Positions 55,600 through 64,000 of a stretch of DNA of 64,000 nucleotides are shown piece after piece. Position 1 is the first letter of the stretch. Each line of letters begins with the position of its first letter. The position numbers and the translations under genes are program-made. The notes beneath the pieces were generated by a model. That model had not been told where the DNA came from. It searched no databases and saw only the letters and a list, made by a program, of their open reading frames with translations. The DNA lies in assembly GCF_035083965.1 (NCBI RefSeq), contig NC_089722.1, positions 21,073,142 to 21,137,141 on the forward strand, written 5' to 3'. This stretch comes from Branchiostoma lanceolatum (lineage: Eukaryota; Chordata; Leptocardii; Amphioxiformes; Branchiostomatidae).

Positions 55600-56580
55600 T
55601 ATTTATCGTCAATTATGCAAAGGAGGCCCTTATCAGCATAATTTGATTCAACGATGTTCACATTCACATAACTTCCCGATGCCACAAAAAAGGATTAAAT
55701 GTATGAAATTGTCGTCATTTGCTAGTGTGGAATAATAGAAGATACTCATTAAGTAGGCATATAAGGCCCACATTTGCATATTTTCAACATTCCTCTCTTC
55801 CTCAGCTCCAATTTGAATAGTCATATCATGGAACAAAGCGGATTTTGAAAGTTGTCTCATTAATTATGCAAATTAGAATCTGATTTGCATAATTATCGTC
55901 CAATCATACTAAGCATTACACAAGCTATCCACATACCAAAAATGATGACTATCCATCAAGGCCATCATGTTATGGTATTTTGTCATTAATTATGCAAATG
56001 AGGTCTTCATTTGCATAGTTCATATCAATTAATATTTCTCTCTTCCTCAGTTACATATGTCACATGTTTCAGAGTCCTATCATGGAATTTGGCGAATGTA
56101 TAAACTTTCCTCATTATTTATGCAAATTAGATACTGATTTGCATAAGAAGTATCTAATCATGTACATCATCACTCAAGCTATCTACTTACCAAAAATTAT
56201 TACCATCCATCAAGTCCTTCTTGACTTATTCCCTTTCAAAGTCTGACACAAAACTTGCTTCTGCAGTTCCAAAATAGCCACTAGGGGGCCCAAACCCCTA
56301 CCACTTACTCTCTGTCGAAAGATCTTTGTACCACTCAAAAATCAGTTCCATAGCATGTCCAGAACACGAGATATCAAAACAGGAAGTTCCGCTGCAGTAC
56401 CGTAAGAAGCCGCTAGGGGGCCCAAAATCTAATAGTTTTCAGGTCTCATCAAAACCTACCAACATACCAAATATCAAAACAATCCATCAAGGCATTCTTG
56501 AGTTAAGCTGGTCCACTACAGACAGACAAACAAACAAACGCTACCCTCTGCATAACCCTCTCGGCGAAGGTAATAATCTT
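55600..56580. repeat. AT-rich repeat region with many ATGCAAAT-type words
   Basis: At least eight ATGCAAA/TTTGCAT words occur between 55615 and 56145, some as back-to-back pairs. Segments ACCAAAAATnATnAC-ATCCATCAAG recur three times. The end (ACAGACAGACAAACAAACAA ... CTCTCGGCGAAGGTAATAA) looks like a common invertebrate repeat tail. Confidence 0.6.
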
Positions 56581-57817
56581 GAATTCAACTTAAGGTTGCC
56601 CCCGCGTGTACTGTCTGTCTGGGCAACTTTTTACCAATTTTGCAACAAGAAGAATCAGAACAATTATTCTAAAAATCATGATTCATACACATCTAACAGT
56701 CTTAGCAACTGTTCTTAACATGTTTTTCAACTAAAAAAAACCCCATAAGAATCTGAATTTAGAAAATCATTCTTATATGACTGCCATTTAAATCAAACTT
56801 AAACCAACAGGTTCCTTTAACAGTCTGTCACTTTGTCAAGATTTGCTTGTTCTGTTTGACAAATTTACCTACCAGGGACTGCCATATTATAAAACATGTG
56901 ACACAATAGTCAGGAAGAGAAGAAAATATGCTCAGAGGTCAGGCCATCCATACTTGAGTACCGCTTGCAATAACAAATAAAATATTTCGGCAAACAATAT
57001 AGTAGCTTGGCAAAATGAGAACACAGAACATACAAATGTACAGACCTCCTGAAGAGGTGGCCAGTTGGCTCTGTAACATATGGCACATAGAATAGCATGT
57101 GACTGTGCATACATATAGACTACCTGGCATGCAAGGAACAATGGTGACTTCTCAACTAGACAAGCCTTCAACTGAGTGAGCACACGGATCCAAATAAAGG
57201 TGAAGGCTATGAAAGGAGGTTCTGAATGTCTGCTTCAGCAAGTTTTAGCCAAGGTACATGTAGTCAGGGTCTGTAGATCAGGATGGAACTTGGAAGCATG
57301 AAGGTCTGCATGACTTGTCAGTGAGTCATAGCAAGCTATTGCAATTCATCATTTATTGTAGCAGGCCCGCTCTAATTCAACATTAAGCGCTGTCGGTAAG
57401 TTATTCGTGAAGCGCAATTGGTTGCTTTAATTTTACGCCTTAAATTCATTGTGAAGCGTCATTGACAAATTTTTTGTATTACATGGTCAAATATGCCAGA
57501 TTGCTCAAAAGTCACAATCCAAGGATCCATTTGAGTCAGTCGTTTTGTTCCGAAAACGTTAAAATTGCAAGAAAAAGTAAATTTTCTGCAACTGTTGGGC
57601 CTCCTGAATGTTGTTGTTGTTGCTGTCCTTGTTTAACGTGTATTACATCGCTAGACATGGTCGCTTGGTGCTAAGGTTCACTTGGTTCAATTGTTTCTCT
57701 ATGTATTTATCTCTTGGTATATTGCTGGTCCTCCTAAATTTACCATTAAGCACTGAAACAATTCTGAAGTACAGTGGTAACACATTTGAAACACATATTG
57801 GTGGGATCTCAAATTTT

Positions 57818-58024
57818 GCGGTGGAGAGGTCATCACAGAAATAAAACTACAGTGAACTTTCAAGATTGACAGTACCTCATAAAAATAAAAGGACTGAATA
57901 TCCAAGAATTGGATTCTTTTTGCGGTGGAGAGGTCATCACAGAAATAAAACTACAGTGAACTTTCAAGATTGACAGTACCTCATAAAAATAAAAGGACTG
58001 AATATCCAAGAATTGGATTCTTTT
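57818..58024. repeat. Perfect 104-bp tandem duplication
   Basis: GCGGTGGAGAGGTCATCACA through CCAAGAATTGGATTCTTTT occurs twice back to back with no visible substitution. The unit includes part of a TACTGTAAAT-family MITE. Confidence 0.9.
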
Positions 58025-58263
58025 GCCTAACCGTTGATTTATCTGAATAAAACTTGAATCTTACATTGATTACTGTAAATCTAATAGCCTAATGTCTCCA
58101 CTGGGAGACATATTTAACAGAACTCATCAGCGTGCTTGGGTAGAACATTGATTTGTATTGAATAACAACTAAATCATAAAATCTATGAACAATTTAGCAA
58201 ACAGTGTTTCCACTACCATGCAAGGAAAGCTAATTCCACACATAACTGAGAATTTACAAATTA

Positions 58264-59588
58264 CAGTCAAACCTGCCCAAGGCGACCACCCGGGGGACCG
58301 AGCAAAAACGGTCGCGATGGACAGGTGGTCGCCATGAAGAGGATTCCAATCATAACATGTTTCCAGCTCGAGGTGTTCAAATAGTGTACTACGTAGATGG
58401 AAGGAAAATTATGTGATTTTACACAGAACCCCCACCAGGTTCAATTCTTATTGACAGAAAGATCCTACAGAAATTACATTTTCTGTTATCGTTGTAATAT
58501 TTGTATACTGTTACATCGTGAACAAATGTTCGTCATAATTTTGACTAAAAACAATGTCTGCCTCAATGATCTCTCAGCGCCCTCCCGCATTCACACGTTA
58601 CGTTTAAGTAAGAGTACACACACATACATATAAAATCTAGGTTTTAAGGCCTAAGGCAAATCCCTAGAAAACACCTGCTGACCCCAGCCTTCTTTTGGGT
58701 GCCAACCGCTGGATTAAAGCGGCAAAAGTTTTTCGATCTGACAACTGAAGGATGAAAACGGAAAGTTGCGATACCGCCGCTGAGCACGCGACCGCATCAA
58801 AAGGTAACAGTGAAGCAGAACGCACAGCATCGGCGATTACAAGCAAGCAGCGCCCAATAAAGGTTTGTGAGAGTCATGGAAATAACAAGAATATAAGAAT
58901 ATTGATTTTTATCAATAATGAGAGTATTCTAAATATCCATAAACAGAGGCGTCGTGTTTAAGAAAAGTCAGCGTTATGCCGCGCTGAAACAAAGATGGCG
59001 TCATGAACCAAGGAACAACATGTCTCGGCCAACGTTTTGCCCTCCACCGCGGAGTCATTTTCCGGTGGAATTTAGTAAGACAGAGACACATTTTTATTGA
59101 AAATACGAGACATGGATAGTAATTTTTGACGCCATGCACTACGTGATCGCTTTGAAAATTAAGTTCAAACCGAACCGAGCTTGCGGTAAACTATAAGATT
59201 GCGATGGGCACAACAACATCGATATTTAAGTATTCACAATCCTTTGTATTTACAATGTTTATAGTGGGAACGTTTTATTAAAACACTTCATGGAGGAATC
59301 AATGCTATTCATATATTTTTGTCCCTCAAGGTCTAAAAAACATTTCCGCACCATCCGACAGCAAAATTCGATGTCACCACACGCTGGAAAAACGCGGCCG
59401 CCATGGGCAGGGATTGTGCTCTGTGCGGTCCCAATTCGTGGCGGTCGCGTTCGCGTTGTACGGGTGGTCGCCTTGGGCAGGCCGCTTAATGCTTGTGTCT
59501 ATGGGGAAAATTTTCGGGACCGAGAAAAAGCGGTCGACATGGCCAGGTGGTCGCGGTGAAGAGGTGGTCGCCAAGGCAGGTTTGACTG
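58264..59588. mobile_element. 1.3-kb inverted-repeat element with CAGTCAAACCTG ends
   Basis: TIRs CAGTCAAACCTGCCCAAGGC and (complement) CAGTCAAACCTGCCTTGGC continue to CGACCACC and are flanked by TA on both sides, like Tc1/mariner-type elements. GGTCG-rich subrepeats lie near both ends. The interior has a 70-codon frame (58752-58961) with no recognisable transposase, so it is probably non-autonomous. Short relatives are at about 10688-10870, 23983-24145 and 27265-27505, all in the SLC43A1/A2-like gene. Confidence 0.6.
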
Positions 59589-60079
59589 TATATAGCTGGT
59601 ATGTACAACAAAACTCACAGCATTAAACGAATGAATGAATGAATGAATGGTAAAAACAGATGGTTTCCATATCCTTACCACATTGTATGTTTCAGATGTA
59701 AACAGGGTTGTTAAGAATAGGTGTTGTTGTAGATATCACTGATAATATCTTTCTCTATTCTGATGCAGTAATCCATTCTTAATCCAGCCAGTCCAACCAG
59801 AGACTCCAGGGACCAAAATCTACATTGTAATCATAATGTGTACATCCAAGGAGTACTTGTACTAAGTTGTAGAAACGTATCCACTACAAGACAACATGGG
59901 AAGGATTTAAGTGCAGTGATTAATTAAAAAGATGTTGGACTTTTCTAACAAAGAAATGCCCCTGTTCAGACTATTCTACTTAAAGAATCCTAAATCAGAT
60001 ATATGTGACAGGATACCTACTTTCCAAAAATACTAATAATGTAATTGAAGATACTGCTACTAGGATGTGGGCACATGTA

Positions 60080-60275
60080 CTGTAAATCTTGAAATATTTG
60101 TGGTGGTTTTATTTTGAGTAATTTTCGCTGGCTTTTGCAGTGACCTCTCCAACGCAAGTTCTTTCGTATTTTCAACATATTAACGGTACTACAGAATCGT
60201 TTCAACTGCAAAAAACCCTATTTCCTGTCTACTGTCAAATGACTTAGTCCAAGCAAAAATAACTGAATTTACAGT
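60080..60275. mobile_element. Complete-looking copy of the TACTGTAAAT MITE
   Basis: Runs from TACTGTAAATCTTGAAATAT to ACTGAATTTACAGTTA, with the shared core (GTGGTTTTATTTTGAG, TGACCTCTCC, CGTTTCAACTGC). Confidence 0.7.
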
Positions 60276-61984
60276 TAGTATGTCAGTCACTGCAACTTGA
60301 GAATCTTACTAAGTAGAAAGGGCGTCCACTTGTTCTGCCTGACCTAACAACTAGGACAGAAGATGAGACACACAGAAAGCCATACAGTAATGTTTCATAA
60401 GCTAATCCAAACACTGTGGCCATCCACACATTCTTCTACTTCCAGAGCTTAAGTCTGATTATGTAGGATTACCGTACATACACAGAATAGCAGATAGAGT
60501 CTACTATGCTCTTATTATATTTGAACAACATATATACATGTGTAACCTACAACCGGGTGTGCCCAAACATCACAAACGGGGCTAAAAGGTTCCGGTTCGG
60601 AATTGTTTTGACAGGATAGCTAAATAGTGCGTGAAGATAAGACGCAAATCCTGGGTTTTCTCGTTAGTTTTGGCTCCAGATTTTTCGGCTATCGCTACAG
60701 CAGTGTGTAATCTTTTATATTTCCTGAAAGACCCGATCTTCGTAGCGTTTTACGGTTTCGGAGTTTTGGCCGTCCACGAAGACTTTCTGGTATTAGTGCG
60801 CGATGACGGTAACGCGGCTTTGTCGCCTGATTACCCGAATCGTGCGTTCTATGTGCGTTTTGCATGGTTTCGCACCATCGGGGATTGCGGAAAACGTGTC
60901 CTCACGATTGTTTTTCATATTTCCTAATTGCAAAGACAGAATGATGACCTTTATTCCCATATCAGTCATTATCCTACGAAAACTTTTATTTTCTTTCCAG
61001 CGGCCTTGGAAGAATGCCCTAAAAATAGCAGTTTTGGGGATGAAAATTGCTTAAAATGATGTTTCCACAGAAAATATCAAATTCGTCTGTCGTTCAAAGA
61101 CAAGGCACTCCTATCCATCGGAGACATTGAATTGGCCAAAAAAGGATGTTTGGAAAAGCGCTATTGCCTTCCTGGGAACGAGTCATGTCGGCCCCGAATT
61201 TAAAAAAAAAACTCTGAACCGAGACGAAAAGACCTTATGTGACTCTCTCAGTCTGGATCTGGATACGTTAATTATGAATACAATTTTACAAAACATATAG
61301 AGTCTTATCATAACAATGAAGAAGGTGTCTGACAGACACCGATACGTCAGCAGGTAAGAAATCACTGGTTGTGTACTTGTGTAAAAAGAAAACTCCAATA
61401 TCCTCTAACTATGTAGTTTGAAGAAATAACCTATAAGTATAACGTTACGTGCTACTTCAGTACTAAAGCCTATCCAAGAAATGAAGGCTTTCTGATTGAT
61501 AGTGGTTTTACTTTGAGGGATCAGTCTATAACTGTACATTCTTTTTCTTTCGCTGTGGCTTTATTTCGTGGTAGAAGGGAATTTATAGGAAGTTTTCGTG
61601 TTGTTTTGAATTCACTGTTGAAACAATTTGAGAGGTCACTGCGGAAATAAAACCACTGAGAAAGTTTCAAGGTTTTAAAGTAACACCATGTTCCTCACAT
61701 CTCTTGGCTAAATATCATGGTTCCAGCAAGACTTGGAAGGCACTAGAATTTTGCGGACTCAAGGATAATTGAATGTGCCATTTTAGTAGGTTGGTCGAAC
61801 CAGTATACACATGTAACAGGGTAAGCATCATAGTTATTCATAGTCATACACAATGTTTAAGGAACCACCAAAAAGTCAGGTCACATACTACAAAGCACTA
61901 GACTGCCCTCACAAGCCCGGAATCACGATCCAGTAAAGGGATGAGCGGCCTAAATTGAACACGATCTTCCTACCTGGCCGAATG

Positions 61985-62013
61985 GATCTAATCTAATCTA
62001 ATCTAATCTAAAT
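61985..62013. repeat. (AATCT)n microsatellite
   Basis: Five to six units of ATCTA. It follows AACACGATCTTCCTACCTGG, which may be the end of a retroposon. Confidence 0.85.
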
Positions 62014-62669
62014 TATAATATTTTTTCGCAAGATGACCTTATGAGTTATGTGGAGGTTTACAGGGTTGACTGCAACAAAATAATTAAGACTAGTGTCGTC
62101 AAAACGATAGAAACTTACAACATTTAAAGTTGAACTAATTTTAAACAGATGGAATGACATACATGTATCTTGGCTCCTCTTCCGGTTCAAGTTGTAAAAT
62201 GATTTTACCCGCGCTTTTCCACTTTCAGATGAAACAAGGAATGGATGAAAGTTCCGCCGTCATGAAAAGTTTATTCTAAACACAAAGTTACTGACCTGTC
62301 GTGAATGATGAGTGTGGTCTTGTTACGCCCTTATTATTAGTGGAAAAGCTGCAGCCCCGCGTAAACTAAAGTTATAAAAGCATAATTTTTCCCTTCCCCC
62401 AGAAAACAGAACGTACCTCGCGGCGGCACAAGATTCTCAAATGACCCTGATTTGAACCCATTGGAATATACCATTAGGAGGAAACATTCTTATTGATAAA
62501 ATATTTAAAACACATTTACCATTAGCATGTATACATTTCAGAATATGTTATCTATTAGAATAGATATATCATAATAATCTATGAAATATTGAGATAACTA
62601 TAGCCATTGAAATGTTTTATATATTTTTTGCTACAAAAGTGAGTTCCCCCTGTAGTCGCCAAGCTCTCG

Positions 62670-62766
62670 CAGTTCTCTCTCGCGAGATCTAAACGAGACT
62701 TGAGAGACGGAAAGAATTCAAGATGGAGGACGCCTAGACAATGTTTTTTCATTTTGACGAAAAATA
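62670..62766 (+). promoter_or_regulatory. TCTCGCGAGA promoter and noncoding first exon of the gene at the right edge
   Basis: The palindrome TCTCGCGAGA is at 62678-62687. It is a known core element of TATA-less, often bidirectional, housekeeping promoters. A noncoding exon would follow and end at AAAATAG|GTAAGT (exon end 62766), joining the acceptor at 63564. The short ATG frame at 62723 stops after four codons. Confidence 0.55.
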
Positions 62767-63589
62767 GGTAAGTATTGCCCTAAAGGGGGCTGGTAATGAA
62801 CAGAAACACACGTGATAGTTTCAAAAATCCACCTATGGTACGTTCAAATGTCATAGATATAGAATTTGGAAGGAATGTGCTCTGTATAAGAGGGTTCAGA
62901 TGAAAGGGGAGGGGGGCGAAAATCTGGACTTCCCATAGTTTTTTGGCAATCAAAAATCTGTCCAACTACGGTAGTTTTTACGATAAGTATGGCATATTTT
63001 AAGACCTATTTGTTTATCATGGCACTCATTATGATACGGATATCATACAGAACAGACCCCAACTCTTTTGTAGGCAGTGGACCCATTCAAAACCAGAAAT
63101 GCATACAGACCATAATTTCTGACATCTTGTGACAAGGGAGAAAGTGAAGTGTACATTTTACAAAGTTACATGGCACTAGGGAGGTTAAACAGAGATTTAA
63201 CCACCTTCATGGCACGAAGTGAAACGGCTAAGTTGTCTTATTTAAAACTACATCTAAAATGATAAGAAGTGACAGCCATTAACATCTCATAGAAAACATG
63301 CTGAAAATTCGAAGTGATTTTATTTTGCAAGAAGAGGATAAATTCACTGTTATTCTGTAGTACAGTAGTCCTACAATGGAGACATGAATATGCGGTGAAG
63401 CGATCACTGAAGATCACTGAAGACAAAAACAAAACCACCTAGGAACTCGGGTTTGATAGTTTTAGCTGGGCTGTGTCTGAGAAATTGATCTCAAATATCA
63501 AACTACATATCATTGTAGTCCATTATAAACCAATTCACACATATCTTCGTATCTTATTTTCCAGATAGGACGTGTAACTGCGGGACAAG

Positions 63590-63715
63590 ATGGCCACAAA
63601 GCGGTCGCTCAACGAGTCTCCCAGCACGTCGGCGGGCGCACCACCCGCCAAGAAGTCCATCACGATTCCTTCTATCGTGTTTGAGCCAGTCCGACTGGAC
63701 AAGATGTCCTCACAG
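63590..63715 (+). CDS. First coding exon of a gene cut by the window end; RNF20/RNF40 (Bre1)-like N terminus
   Basis: ATG at 63590 in GACAAGATGGCC, after an acceptor (CTTATTTTCCAG, AG at 63563-63564). 42 codons end in TCACAG|GTGGAC, phase 0. The peptide has KR...PPAKKS... then FEPVRLDKMSSQ. The order KR, PP-x-KK and a later EP[IV]RL--[IM]SS is like the start of RNF40/RNF20, the E3 ligases that monoubiquitinate histone H2B. No RING or coiled coil is in view, so the name is tentative. The exon itself is well supported. Confidence 0.5.
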
Positions 63716-64000
63716 GTGGACTCAATATTTTTGTTTATTCACATTTAGATGTAGGCCACGTTGGTTTGATTATATGGATGACGTCCACGCGCACATCAAT
63801 TCTTGTCCATTTCAAAAACAAGGTTCCATTCCAGTGTGAGTTGATCAAACCTTACGGTCTGGTCTTACACACAATCTTTCCAAATAAACAAATACACAGC
63901 TTCACCTACAATGTACGATGTACTGTACTGGTGTGTTATGCCTAAAGGCAGGCTACTAGTTATGCAAAGCAAACAAGCAAACAAATTGAAACCATTTTGT

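Larger units (their letters stand above)
50980..62669. other. Repeat-rich stretch between the SLC43A3-like gene and the gene at the right edge
   Basis: No coding exon is recognised. It holds several MITEs, the SINE pair at 52366-52845, the AT-rich repeat at 55600-56580, the 1.3-kb element at 58264-59588 and a CpG-rich patch near 60600-60910. Part may be a long first intron of the SLC43A3-like gene. Confidence 0.5.

Noticed and set aside
58752..58961. Transposase or host exon inside the 1.3-kb element
   Set aside because: No catalytic or DNA-binding motif can be seen, and the frame is short.

Overview
This window looks like a piece of a metazoan, most likely cephalochordate (amphioxus, Branchiostoma-like), genome. 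The genes are multi-exon with GT-AG introns of a few hundred bases to 10 kb. Their proteins align over their length with vertebrate families (SLC43 transporters, small heat-shock proteins, probably a Bre1-type ubiquitin ligase). The space between them is filled with short inverted-repeat transposons, tRNA-derived SINE pieces, microsatellites and one LINE. The species call is inference from gene content and repeat style. No bacterial or viral features and no CRISPR array were seen.

Layout. 1-6.4 kb: gene-free, with TG/CA microsatellites and inverted-repeat elements. 6.4-29.6 kb (+): an SLC43A1/A2-like amino-acid transporter gene, with a probable TATA/CCAAT promoter and 5'UTR exon near 6.39-6.57 kb and eleven coding exons from 10,365 to 27,841. 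The exons join in frame to 584 residues. A 5'-truncated L1/Tx1-type LINE (3' tail at 13.29 kb, reading frame 13,383-16,655) lies antisense in the 10-kb first coding intron. 31.9-34.3 kb (+): a two-exon small heat-shock protein gene (217 residues) with a perfect three-unit heat-shock element and a TATA box. 38.8-49.5 kb (-): an SLC43A3-like transporter gene, ten coding exons giving 570 residues, with an upstream noncoding exon candidate near 50.9 kb. 51-62.4 kb: repeats. 62.68-64 kb (+): the start of a gene with a TCTCGCGAGA promoter motif, a noncoding exon and a first coding exon resembling the N terminus of RNF20/RNF40.

The strongest finding is in the SLC43A3-like gene. The penultimate coding exon is present twice (39,926-40,049 and 39,413-39,536). 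Both copies are 124 nt, have the same phases and good splice sites, and their 41-residue products are 21/41 identical. Using both copies shifts the frame into a stop within eight codons, and skipping both gives a stop at the very next codon. Exactly one must be used, so this is a textbook candidate for mutually exclusive exons swapping a late transmembrane segment of the transporter.

The two SLC43 genes lie in tail-to-tail orientation with the heat-shock gene between them. Human SLC43A1 and SLC43A3 are also close neighbours, so the linkage may be ancestral. At least four short inverted-repeat transposon families are interspersed. One, with TIR TACTCTCCAAGCAGAG, has 8-bp target duplications, and a related empty site is present elsewhere in the window.
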